Assembly (NCBI GenBank): GCA_039033995.1
Contig: JBCCBP010000012.1
Location: 16,320 to 80,319, forward strand
Source: CALBPI01 sp039033995
Lineage (GTDB): Bacteria; Pseudomonadota; Gammaproteobacteria; Steroidobacterales; Woeseiaceae
DNA length: 64,000 nucleotides
Direction of reading: 5' to 3'
Positions 36,331 to 44,653 of this stretch are shown piece after piece. Within the stretch, counting starts at the first letter, position 1. The number at the start of each line of letters is the position of its first letter. The position numbers and the translations under genes were made by a program. The notes under the pieces were generated by a model. That model did no database searches, was not told the DNA's origin, and saw only the letters and a list, made by a program, of their open reading frames with translations.

Positions 36331-36779
36331 GGTGTTTTCGCTTTGTGCGTGGCTTGCCAGGCTACGACTTGCCAGCGGTCATCGCGTTTCAAAAACGTGC
36401 CGGTGTTCAGGTAGCGCATGACGTCGGCGTCGCTGTCACTCGGCGTACCAACAAGGGTGAATGCGACGATGGCGACGTCATCATACAGGCGGATATCGAT
36501 ATCCTCGGCCGTATAAACCACCGCGGGTGGGTCGGTCGGCTCCGGGGCATTCGCCATGCTGGCCAATATGGCGGCACGATCCGTGCGTAGCCCAGCAGAC
36601 GATGTGTAGACGAGATCGTCGGCCCAGAAAACCTCGTGCGCCGTTACATCGCCGATGCTGGCGCCTGCCAGAAACGTATTGAGCGCGTCGGTCAGTGTGG
36701 CACGATCCTGCGACTCGTTCGCGACAGTGGGTTGGGCTACGAGCAAACCGACAATCAGGGTAGCAATCAGTCGAAACAT
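36327..36779 (-). CDS. Exported SnoaL/DUF4440-like (NTF2-fold) protein
   Basis: ATG 36779 gives a signal peptide (MFRLIATLIVGLLVAQPTVA); the open frame continues upstream without an ATG. 150 residues. The pattern of an N-terminal helix (LTDALNTFLAGAS), VFWADDLVYTSSAG and the final GTFLKRDDRWQVVAWQAT is the DUF4440/SnoaL cone fold. Coupled by ATGA to the amidohydrolase, so a periplasmic accessory or ligand-binding role is plausible. Confidence 0.8.
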   Translation of the reverse strand: MFRLIATLIVGLLVAQPTVANESQDRATLTDALNTFLAGASIGDVTAHEVFWADDLVYTSSAGLRTDRAAILASMANAPEPTDPPAVVYTAEDIDIRLYDDVAIVAFTLVGTPSDSDADVMRYLNTGTFLKRDDRWQVVAWQATHKAKTP

Positions 36780-36930
36780 GCGACGAAATCCGTTGAATAC
36801 CAAGACCCGCCAAGAATAGCGCCAATCGTTGCCGAATGCCCGCCGGCGCGCGTCGAATTCCGCAGGCGTCTGGGCTATCCTTGCGGGATTGGTGCGGGCA
36901 GCGGGTCACGTACCAGGACAGGAGTTACCG

Positions 36931-39882
36931 ATGAAAAATCTGTTACTGGCGTTTTCACTGCTGGTGCTTTGCGCTTGTGATAAACCCTCGAGCGATGACG
37001 TGACCACAACCGTTGCTGACGCATCACAGACCGACGAACGACGCGTCTTCGATATGCCTTACCTGATGCGTGAGCTCGACAACGGTCTCAAGGTCATCAT
37101 CGTCAAAACAGACTTTCCCGATGTCGTGACAATTCAGATTCCGGTCCAGACCGGCTCGCGCAACGAGGTTGAGCCGGGTAAGTCAGGTTTTGCCCACTTT
37201 TTTGAGCACATGATGTTTCGCGGCACGGAGCGGTTTCCCGCAGCACAGTACAACACCATCCTGCAGAATGCCGGAGCGGATCAAAACGCTTACACGACCG
37301 ACGATTTCACGAACTATCACATCACCTTCACTAAGGAAGATCTGGAGACCGTGATCGAACTGGAAGCGGATCGCTTCATGAACCTCCGTTACTCAGAGGA
37401 AGATTTTCGGACGGAGGCGCTCGCCGTCAAGGGGGAGTACCTGAAAAACTACTCCAACCCGATTCAAAAATTGCTTGAGCGCCTGCGTGAAGTGGCGTTC
37501 GATCAGCATACCTATCAGCACACGACGATGGGTTTTCTCGCAGACATCGAGGATATGCCGAATCAGAAGGCGTACGCGGATATCTTTTTTGATCGCTGGT
37601 ATCGGCCGGAAAAGGCGGCCGTCATTCTAGTCGGCGATCTCGATCCGGAAGCTACTTTCGAACTCGTGAAGCAGTACTGGGGTGTCTGGGAACGCGGCGA
37701 TTACAATGTCGAGATTCCGGTTGAGCCGACGCAAACGGCATCGCGCTACGATCATATTCAGTGGCAGGCGCCGACGCAGCCTTGGTACACCGTCAGTTTT
37801 CGGGGTCCGGCATTCAGTGACGAGCGCATGGACATGGCGGCCATGGATATCCTGTCATCCATCTATTTCTCGGCATCGTCTGATCTGTATCAGGATCTCG
37901 TGGTCAAAGAGCAGTGGGTTGATCAGTTGTTCGCCTATTTCCCCGACCGGAAAGACCCTTACTTATTGATGATCGCGGCGCGCTTGACCGACGAGGCAGT
38001 CGCACCAGAGGTGCGCGATCGGATCAATGCGGAGATCGCTCGGATGCGGCGCGAGCCCGTGTCCGCGTCGACGCTCGATGCGACGAAATCGCGCTTACGC
38101 TACGGCTTCACCGCCCAGCTGGATAACTCCGGCAGTATCGGCGCGACGCTAGCCTCATATGTGCAGATCGACCGTGATCCGGAGACGATCAATCGCGTCT
38201 ACGCGCAGTATGACAAAGTGACCGCCGAGGACCTGACGCGACTCGCGAATCAGTATTTTGTCGAAACCGGCAGAACGACGTTGACGTTATCAAACAACGC
38301 TGAGATGGCCGGCGTCGACGGCAAGTCGCCGCTGGATGCACTAACGGCGTCAGTGTCACCAACGGAGCCGGATGCAAACGACGAGACCGCCGATCTCGAC
38401 GCGTTGCTCGCGCGCGCCGCGCTTGAGCCGTTCGTTGTAGAAACCATGCGTCCGGTGCAGGCGATTACACGACAGTCTCTGGCATCGCCGTTGGTTGACG
38501 TGTCTTTTGTCTTTGCGACGGGTGCAGCGTTTGACCCAGCCGGCAAGAAAGGTCTGGCCTCATTGACCGCCGCGATGCTCGCGAACGGTGGCTCAGAAGC
38601 GCTGCCGATCGCCGATATCGAAGCGGCACTGTATCCGATGGCGGCCGGATTCGGTGCCCAGGTGGACAAAGAGATGATCCGTCTGGCGGGGCAGGTACAT
38701 AAGGACAATCTCGATGCGTGGTATCAGCTGATTAGTGGTCAGTTGCTGACACCGGGCTGGCGCGAATCCGATCTCGCGCGCCTGAAGACGCAACTGATCA
38801 ACGGTATTCGCACCGGATTGGTGGGTAGCAACGATGAAGAACTCGCCAAAGAGTTGCTGTACACGCAAATCTACCCGGCATCGCATCCGTATGGTGGCCT
38901 GAATCTAGGGGACATCAGCGATATCGAATCCATCACGCTCGAAGACGTAAAACAGTTCTACGAGCAGCAGTTCACACTACCGAACTTAACGCTTGGTCTT
39001 GCAGGCGGCTATGCGGACGCGTTCGTGGATCGCGTGATTGAGGATCTTCAGGCCTTACCGGATGGTGAGCGCAATGCACTACCGGTGCCGCCGGTGCAGC
39101 CGGCAGAGTCTCGCCGCGCGCTGGTAATCCAGAAAGAAACGCCGGCTGTGGCAGTTTCGTTCGGCATGCCGATCGATGTGCGACGCGGCGATCCGGATTG
39201 GGTGGCATTGTGGCTGGCGCGCTCCTATCTCGGCGAACATCGTTCGAGTAACTCCTATCTGTACAAGCGTATCCGCGAAACGCGTGGCATGAACTACGGC
39301 GACTACGCGTACATCGAGTACTTCCCGCGCGGTATGTTCCAGTTCTATCCGGATGCCAACCTCGGTCGGCAGCAGCAGATATTTCAGGTCTGGGTCCGAC
39401 CGCTACGTAGCAATAACGATGCGCTGTTCGCGACGCGAGTGGCGCTGTATGAGCTTGAACAGTTGATCGAGAACGGCATGGACGAAGCCGAATTCGAAGC
39501 GGCGCGTAATTATCTTTCGAAGTACGTGAGTCAGTTGACCAAAACCCAGAGCCGTCAGCTGGGTTATGCGGTCGATGCGGATTACTACGGCACCGATGCA
39601 TTTGCAGACTATGTGCGCGACGGGCTCGCGGCACTGACACTCGATGACGTCAATGCCGCGGTTCGCAAACACTGGGCCACGGAAGGCCTGCAATTCACGT
39701 TCATCAGCCGAGATGCGGACGGGCTCATCGACGCGCTGGTCAACGACACGCCATCGCCCATCACCTACAACACCGACAAACCAGCCGAATTGCTCGCTGA
39801 GGATGCGCGGTTGCAGGATCTGCCATTTGGGCTTGAAAAAGCAGCCATCGAACGTCGCGATGCGTCCAGCTTGTTTGAGTAA
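36931..39882 (+). CDS. M16 zinc metallopeptidase lipoprotein, two-domain
   Basis: ATG 36931 with AGGAG upstream starts a lipoprotein signal (LLVLCACD). The 983 residues hold two M16 repeats. The first is active, with the inverted zinc motif HFFEHMMFRG (HxxEH) and the distal Glu in ETVIELEADR about 70 residues on. The second, from about residue 515, lacks HxxEH and forms the other half of the clamshell. It degrades oligopeptides, probably in the periplasm. Confidence 0.93.
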   Translation: MKNLLLAFSLLVLCACDKPSSDDVTTTVADASQTDERRVFDMPYLMRELDNGLKVIIVKTDFPDVVTIQIPVQTGSRNEVEPGKSGFAHFFEHMMFRGTERFPAAQYNTILQNAGADQNAYTTDDFTNYHITFTKEDLETVIELEADRFMNLRYSEEDFRTEALAVKGEYLKNYSNPIQKLLERLREVAFDQHTYQHTTMGFLADIEDMPNQKAYADIFFDRWYRPEKAAVILVGDLDPEATFELVKQYWGVWERGDYNVEIPVEPTQTASRYDHIQWQAPTQPWYTVSFRGPAFSDERMDMAAMDILSSIYFSASSDLYQDLVVKEQWVDQLFAYFPDRKDPYLLMIAARLTDEAVAPEVRDRINAEIARMRREPVSASTLDATKSRLRYGFTAQLDNSGSIGATLASYVQIDRDPETINRVYAQYDKVTAEDLTRLANQYFVETGRTTLTLSNNAEMAGVDGKSPLDALTASVSPTEPDANDETADLDALLARAALEPFVVETMRPVQAITRQSLASPLVDVSFVFATGAAFDPAGKKGLASLTAAMLANGGSEALPIADIEAALYPMAAGFGAQVDKEMIRLAGQVHKDNLDAWYQLISGQLLTPGWRESDLARLKTQLINGIRTGLVGSNDEELAKELLYTQIYPASHPYGGLNLGDISDIESITLEDVKQFYEQQFTLPNLTLGLAGGYADAFVDRVIEDLQALPDGERNALPVPPVQPAESRRALVIQKETPAVAVSFGMPIDVRRGDPDWVALWLARSYLGEHRSSNSYLYKRIRETRGMNYGDYAYIEYFPRGMFQFYPDANLGRQQQIFQVWVRPLRSNNDALFATRVALYELEQLIENGMDEAEFEAARNYLSKYVSQLTKTQSRQLGYAVDADYYGTDAFADYVRDGLAALTLDDVNAAVRKHWATEGLQFTFISRDADGLIDALVNDTPSPITYNTDKPAELLAEDARLQDLPFGLEKAAIERRDASSLFE

Positions 39883-39884
39883 CG

Positions 39885-40607
39885 ATGAGTAAGCTATATC
39901 TCGTTCGTCACGGACAGGCGAGCTTCCTGTCAGACGACTATGATCGCTTGTCGGATCAGGGCATCGCGCAGGCGAAACAGGTCGGCGATCATTGGGTAGC
40001 CCGCGGCACGACGATCACCGCGGCTGCCTGCGGCACACTGAAACGCCAGCGCGATACCGCTGCCGCTGTCGCCGACGTGTTTTCGGCAGCCGGGCAGGAC
40101 TTTCCGCCACTGAGCGTTGATGCAGGGTTCAACGAGTACCCCGCGGATGAACTCATGACCCATATCCTGCCGCTTTTGCGACGCGAGGACGCGCGTATCG
40201 ATGCCGATGCTAAGGCGTTTGAAACGGCGGAGAAGCCAAGCGACAAGTACCGTTACGTTCACAGACTGCTGGAAGCGGTCATGGCGGCATGGGTCGAAGA
40301 CCGTATTGACGTAGCCGACGCGGGTCTGCCGCCGTGGCGGACGTTCAGCGGTGGAGTCCGTCAGGCCCTGCGTTCGCTGTTGGCGGAAGCGTCATCCGGC
40401 AGTGCCGTGGCATTGTTTACATCTGGCGGGCCGATCGGTATTGCGGTGCAGACGGTACTGGAAGCGCCGGAGATCAAGGCTGCTGAGCTCAATTGGCGCG
40501 TTCATAACGCGTCGATTTCTGAAATCACGTTTTCGCGCAGACGGCTGTCCCTCGACACCTTCAACACTGTCGAACATCTGCCGGTCGACATGCGGACCTA
40601 TCGATAG
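39885..40607 (+). CDS. Histidine phosphatase (phosphoglycerate mutase-like) family protein
   Basis: 240 residues starting MSKLYLVRHGQASF, the RHG motif carrying the catalytic His; the second catalytic His region is expected near ALFTSGGPIG, where the usual His is replaced by a Thr-Ser pair. The gene begins 2 nt after the M16 stop. Substrate unknown. The apparent absence of the second His should be checked before assuming activity. Confidence 0.85.
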   Translation: MSKLYLVRHGQASFLSDDYDRLSDQGIAQAKQVGDHWVARGTTITAAACGTLKRQRDTAAAVADVFSAAGQDFPPLSVDAGFNEYPADELMTHILPLLRREDARIDADAKAFETAEKPSDKYRYVHRLLEAVMAAWVEDRIDVADAGLPPWRTFSGGVRQALRSLLAEASSGSAVALFTSGGPIGIAVQTVLEAPEIKAAELNWRVHNASISEITFSRRRLSLDTFNTVEHLPVDMRTYR

Positions 40608-40707
40608 ACTGCGCCCTCTGTCTACCTATACGGGTTGCCTGTCTACCTTTAAGCCGCCAAAATTGCCCCTCGTAGCAAAACTGTAGAAGAAAAAGTCGCA
40701 TAAATGT

Positions 40708-40736
40708 TTGACAAGGGTTTTGTGGTAGGGCATTCT
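40708..40736 (+). promoter_or_regulatory. Promoter of the candidate small RNA
   Basis: A consensus TTGACA (40708-40713) is followed by a 17-nt spacer and CATTCT (40731-40736). The start of transcription would fall near 40743, just before the first hairpin. The -35 is perfect, the -10 partial. Confidence 0.6.
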
Positions 40737-40742
40737 AACTCT

Positions 40743-40865
40743 CGCGAGTTAGTCAAAGTCCCCCCAGCACTGCTGGTTGACTAACTTCGTTGTCCCCAAT
40801 AGTCTTTTCATACCGCATTGGAAAAGACCCTGGCCGGCCTCTCATTCGATGCCGGCCTTTTTTTT
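40743..40865 (+). ncRNA. Candidate structured small RNA, about 123 nt, three hairpins
   Basis: It lies between the phosphatase and HiPIP genes, with a sigma70-like promoter before it and an intrinsic terminator at its end. Hairpin 1: AGTTAGTCAA (40747-40756) pairs with TTGACTAACT (40777-40786), 10 bp. It encloses an inner CCAGC/GCTGG stem and a one-sided bulge AGTCCCC (40757-40763). Hairpin 2: GTCTTTTC (40802-40809) pairs with GAAAAGAC (40821-40828). Hairpin 3 is the terminator. C-rich single strands (TCCCC bulge, and TGTCCCCAAT between hairpins 1 and 2) could pair with ribosome sites. I recognise no known family. Alternative: an attenuator leader of the HiPIP gene. Confidence 0.65.
40832..40865 (+). 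terminator. Intrinsic terminator of the candidate small RNA
   Basis: GGCCGGC (40832-40838) and GCCGGCC (40851-40857) form a 7-bp GC stem followed by eight T. Confidence 0.88.
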
Positions 40866-40920
40866 GAATCATCGCCCGTCGGGGGTGGATGGAATGGAAC
40901 AACCATCGAAGGAGCTTGAG

Positions 40921-41253
40921 ATGTCTTCAAACAAATCATCGACAACCAGCCGTAGAGGGTTCGTCAAAGGCGCAATGGGCGTCGTTGCCGCTGTACCAGT
41001 GGCTGCCGTTTTGCGTGGACGTGATGCCCTCGCAGAAGGTGACCTGCCGAAGGTGACCGAAGACGATCCGCAAGCGGTCGCGTTGGGCTATAAGCATAGC
41101 GCCGCCGACACTGCAGCGCCGGAAGGACAGAATTGCGCTAACTGCCAACTCTATTCGGGCGGCGACGCCGAGTGGGGACCTTGTGCCATCTTCCCCGGCA
41201 AGGCCGTTTCGGCGAAGGGCTGGTGCGTAACCTGGGCGCAACGCGCAGGCTAA
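40921..41253 (+). CDS. High-potential iron-sulfur protein (HiPIP) with Tat signal
   Basis: ATG 40921 with AAGGAG upstream; the longer open frame includes the RNA terminator and is excluded. 110 residues: twin-arginine leader (TTSRRGFVKGAMG), cleavage near ALA-EGD, then the 4Fe-4S cysteines C72, C75, C88 and C102 in the HiPIP spacing (NCANCQLY, GPCAIF, KGWCVTW). It is a periplasmic electron carrier between the bc1 complex and terminal oxidases or reductases. Followed by its own terminator. Confidence 0.95.
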   Translation: MSSNKSSTTSRRGFVKGAMGVVAAVPVAAVLRGRDALAEGDLPKVTEDDPQAVALGYKHSAADTAAPEGQNCANCQLYSGGDAEWGPCAIFPGKAVSAKGWCVTWAQRAG

Positions 41254-41278
41254 TCACAGCTTAGAAGCAAACCCCAAG

Positions 41279-41310
41279 ACCTGTCGTGCGTTGCACGACA
41301 GGTTTTTTTT
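41279..41310 (+). terminator. Intrinsic terminator after HiPIP
   Basis: A perfect 11-bp stem, ACCTGTCGTGC / GCACGACAGGT, with loop GTT, ends in eight T. Confidence 0.95.
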
Positions 41311-41364
41311 GATCCAAAATCGGCTTTCCGGCATCAGTGGTGTGAAACAGAACAGGAGACTGTC

Positions 41365-41689
41365 ATGAATCGCAGCATCGTCGTCGCGGTCATTCTCATC
41401 ACCAATGCCGCCCTTGCAGAGCGCCAGACCAGCTGGGAGGCCCATTGGCATTATTGGACCGCCGGTCATGCAACGCTGACCGCGGGGCAACTGGCCCGCA
41501 TTCGATAAAGCCGGTAAGTCGGCGACGACGGCACTCGCACGTCAGGTGTTGATGCCATCGAACAATCATGCGAGGGATGCTGGCGCCGATTCGCGATTCA
41601 AGGTGCTGCAGACGCTTTCTGTTGTGATCACGCTGGCCCATACTTTGGTGGCCGGTGGTGTCGTCCTGCGTGTCGCGGGGTTGCTATGA
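41365..41689 (+). pseudogene. Small exported-protein gene, apparently frameshifted
   Basis: ATG 41365 with AGGAG 6 nt upstream starts a signal peptide (MNRSIVVAVILITNAALA) and runs 47 codons to TAA 41506. In the next frame, codons from 41504 continue as DKAGKSATTALARQV and end with a membrane-like segment (SVVITLAHTLVAGGVVL) at TGA 41687. Joined by a one-base shift near 41500, the two parts would make one protein of about 108 residues with a signal and a C-terminal helix. The alternative is an intact 47-residue protein followed by nothing. No family recognised. 41254-41717 otherwise holds only the HiPIP terminator. Confidence 0.4.
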
Positions 41690-41717
41690 CGATGCCGGCG
41701 ATTGCCGCGGCTGACGT

Positions 41718-42098
41718 CTAGCGCTTCAGGGTCAGGCGGACTGGGCCCTTCGCGTGTGAAGGATCCACCGTACGAGCGCTTTGCGTCATCATTATCTTGC
41801 CGTCGGCAACCAATCGTCGGGCCGCGCGGCGGGCCGGCTCATTCAATGCGCGCCAGTTCTCGCCACCCACTGCGCGTGCCGCCTCGCTCGGACACATGCT
41901 CTTACCGGATCGTTTGGCGAGGACTTCGAGTATGGCGGCGGACAGCGCTTCATCGGTGGCGCTGACTCGATGACGACGACAGGCATCCGAGCAGTAGCGC
42001 ACCTGATCCCAGTCGCGCGCCCATTTCTTGCGCCATGTGATTTCTCGTCCACAACTGGCGCAGGTCTTGCTGTCGGGTACGTTGCGTTTGCCGCTCAC
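41718..42098 (-). CDS. DUF2256 + DUF3253 protein, coupled to the photolyase fusion
   Basis: GTG 42098 overlaps the upstream stop (GTGA), which fixes the start; the longer frame lies inside the photolyase gene. 126 residues: an N-terminal zinc-ribbon-like KTCASCGREITWRKKW...RYCSDACRR (four Cys, DUF2256) and a C-terminal winged-helix-like DUF3253 (ALSAAILEVL, SEAARAVGGENWR, ARRLVADGKI). Function unknown. DUF2256 proteins often sit beside photolyase or cryptochrome genes, as here. Confidence 0.85.
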   Translation of the reverse strand: MSGKRNVPDSKTCASCGREITWRKKWARDWDQVRYCSDACRRHRVSATDEALSAAILEVLAKRSGKSMCPSEAARAVGGENWRALNEPARRAARRLVADGKIMMTQSARTVDPSHAKGPVRLTLKR

Positions 42099-44497
42099 GA
42101 CCCGCCGCCGAGCAATGCCGCGTGAGCCAGAACGCGTCCCGCGACAGCCTGACCACTCAGCCAGGCAGACTCCGTGCGGGCATCGTCGTGACACCAGTCG
42201 CCGCAAGCGCCAATGCCGAGCTCGCGATCATAAAGACAGTCCATCGATAACGGTGTGACCGGTCGTGCGTAACGCCAACGGTGCGCGCGCGCTGATTCTG
42301 GCAGCGGTTCAAGACCGGTGAGTTCGGTAAACGACGCGGCTAGCTGTTCCGTGACCCATTCGGCCGATTGCTCAAGGTGCGTTTCTGACCAACCAGCGTT
42401 AGCGTGCAGACTCCAGCAAAAACTGCCATCGGTCGCGGGCTCGCTGCCCATCCAGACAATCGGCCCCTGATTGACGAAGGCGGCATCAAAGCTGTTAGGC
42501 ATTTTTTCGGTTCTAAGCATCAGCGCCCAGCACGGGGAAAAGCGTACGCTGCCTGCCATCCTGGCAATCTGTGGCGCAGAAGACTGCAGTAGCACCGCGG
42601 TCTGCGGTGCTGGGGCAGCGACGATCACGACATCAAACTCCGGTTCTGTTTTCCCGGTCTCTGTCAGCAATCGCCAACGTTGCTCGTCGCGCTGCAGCGC
42701 TACAACGCGCGTCTCTGTTTGGATGGTCAGGCCTTCGGCGAGGGATTTGCACAATCGATTCATGCCGCCGACGCCGCGCCAGCGCTGACGCGTCGTCGAC
42801 GGGCTGTGTGCCGACTTGCTGGGTAGTACAGCGGTAGTTTTAACGAGTTTTTCGATCACGCCGTCGCGCTCCCAGTCCGGCAGTCGTCGCAGAAAACGCG
42901 GATCGCGTGCGGTGAGATACTGCGCGCCGTGATCGAATCGATAGTCATCTCGACGTCGGGTGGCGTTGCGACCGCCAGGGCCGCGACTCTTTTCAAAAAC
43001 CTGAACGTCATGTTGATGTGCGGCGAGAATTGATGCGGCGTTCAAACCAGCGGTACCCGCCCCAATGACCGCAATGCGCAGCGCCATACCTTGTGGTCGC
43101 TGGATACGATCCGCATAGCGATCCATGTCGAGGCGTTTGGCGTGCGCACTGACGCTGCGACCACGAATGGTGCCTAATACCGGCTGCTCGGGTGTGAATG
43201 GTCGGTCAAACAAGCCGAGCGACCACAGCAAGCCACCGTAGGAGGATGGGTCGTTGCCATCCAGCGCATAGCGATGATTGAGGTCGGTCAGCGCGCGCAG
43301 ACCATCGGCTGGCGTCGGTGTCCAGGCTACGATCGCCTTGGCCCAGGTCATCCGTAGGTTGTTGTGCAGCTCTCCATGCACGAGCAACGATTGCTGGCAC
43401 AGGTTCCACAATGCGCTATGCGTTTTTGCCGCGGCGAGTGTCGACAAGCTGTAGTTGTATCGGCGCGTATCGTTCCGGTGCGCGTCCAGCGTTTCCTGTG
43501 CCCAGTTGGGCAAGGCCGACAGGCTGTCCGGGTCATCACAGTGGTAACAAAAATGGTGGGCGACCTCACGCCAGATCGTCAGTTCATCGAGGAACTTGTC
43601 GGCACCACCACCACCGAATGTGGTGGCTTCTTGTGCGATCCGAAACGGAGAGATCATGCCGTAGTGAAAGTAAGCGGAGAGGCGACTCACACTGTGTGGC
43701 CAGTCACGCGCCGCGTCGTTTCGGGTCTTGGCGTAGCCCTTCAGGCCATCACGTTTGAACACATCCCAGCGTCGATACCCGGCGGCGCTGCCGCCCGGTG
43801 TGTCGGCAATCGGTCCAACATCGTGGTCGATGTCGAGGTTTGCGATGGCCGACAACAATTGTTGGTCGTCCACCTGCGCGACGTCCAGGTGTTTAAACGG
43901 CAGGGCGATGGTTTGACTGGGCACCGGGCTGTCTTTCGCTATCCAGCCGGCGGGCAAGCGGTGCTGGTACTCCTGCTTGAACTTGTCACGGAAAGCGAAC
44001 GCGCGCGATGGGGCTTTGTGACTGAGTGTCATCGGCACGATACACCTGCTGTCCACTCGAATCACGGCGCAAGACGCACGTGCCGCGAGGCTCGGCTGCC
44101 ATTGTTTGAACGGCGCCACCGGCATGTTCTCAAACACGACAGCGCTCGCGCGTTCGATCAACGCTTGCAGCGGAGAAGACGCCGTCGGCTCACCCAGATA
44201 ACAACCGTAGGCAATGCTGGCGGCGTGTAGCTCGCGAGCCACCTCTCGCGCACCTTGCAATATGAACAAATGGTGGCGGTCACTGTTGTAAGGATGCCGA
44301 CCACCTAGCCCCTGATAGACCAATACCGGCACGGATAACCGGTCTGCGAGCACGATGGCGGCATCCAGGCTCGGGTTGTCATGCGCGCGCATCGAATGGT
44401 GCATCCAGTACAGTACGAATTCGCCGTCCTGGCGCGGTGGCTGGTCGTTCAGCGCTTCACTGCGCTCCGCCAATGTTGGCGGCAGTTGGTCCAGCAT
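42095..44497 (-). CDS. Class II CPD photolyase fused to a renalase-like FAD oxidoreductase
   Basis: 800 residues. Residues 1 to about 465 are a class II DNA photolyase: YWMHHSMRAHDNPSLDAA, the FAD-site WREVAHHFCYHC, GELHNNLRMTWAKAIVAW and LDGNDPSSYGGLLWSLG. From about residue 470 a complete FAD/NAD(P) oxidoreductase begins with ALRIAVIGAGTAGLNAA, followed by KSRGPGGRNATRR and FDHGAQYLTARDPRF, and ends GIGACGDWCHDDARTESAWLSG, as in the renalase/COG3380 group. The linker is short and in frame, with no sign of a missed stop. The photolyase part repairs pyrimidine dimers. The oxidoreductase part might reduce or supply flavin, which is inference. Divergent from a second photolyase. Confidence 0.92.
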   Translation of the reverse strand: MLDQLPPTLAERSEALNDQPPRQDGEFVLYWMHHSMRAHDNPSLDAAIVLADRLSVPVLVYQGLGGRHPYNSDRHHLFILQGAREVARELHAASIAYGCYLGEPTASSPLQALIERASAVVFENMPVAPFKQWQPSLAARASCAVIRVDSRCIVPMTLSHKAPSRAFAFRDKFKQEYQHRLPAGWIAKDSPVPSQTIALPFKHLDVAQVDDQQLLSAIANLDIDHDVGPIADTPGGSAAGYRRWDVFKRDGLKGYAKTRNDAARDWPHSVSRLSAYFHYGMISPFRIAQEATTFGGGGADKFLDELTIWREVAHHFCYHCDDPDSLSALPNWAQETLDAHRNDTRRYNYSLSTLAAAKTHSALWNLCQQSLLVHGELHNNLRMTWAKAIVAWTPTPADGLRALTDLNHRYALDGNDPSSYGGLLWSLGLFDRPFTPEQPVLGTIRGRSVSAHAKRLDMDRYADRIQRPQGMALRIAVIGAGTAGLNAASILAAHQHDVQVFEKSRGPGGRNATRRRDDYRFDHGAQYLTARDPRFLRRLPDWERDGVIEKLVKTTAVLPSKSAHSPSTTRQRWRGVGGMNRLCKSLAEGLTIQTETRVVALQRDEQRWRLLTETGKTEPEFDVVIVAAPAPQTAVLLQSSAPQIARMAGSVRFSPCWALMLRTEKMPNSFDAAFVNQGPIVWMGSEPATDGSFCWSLHANAGWSETHLEQSAEWVTEQLAASFTELTGLEPLPESARAHRWRYARPVTPLSMDCLYDRELGIGACGDWCHDDARTESAWLSGQAVAGRVLAHAALLGGGS

Positions 44498-44653
44498 GGT
44501 GATCCTTAGTGGTTCTTAATGACTAACAATATCCGGATCTACAAACCTAGACAATCCGGGAAAGTCACCAATCGATATCAACAAAAACTCGACAGCGAAA
44601 GCGGCCGTGGTGCGGTGACGCTACACTGCCACTTTGGGTGGTGCGTGACTCCA

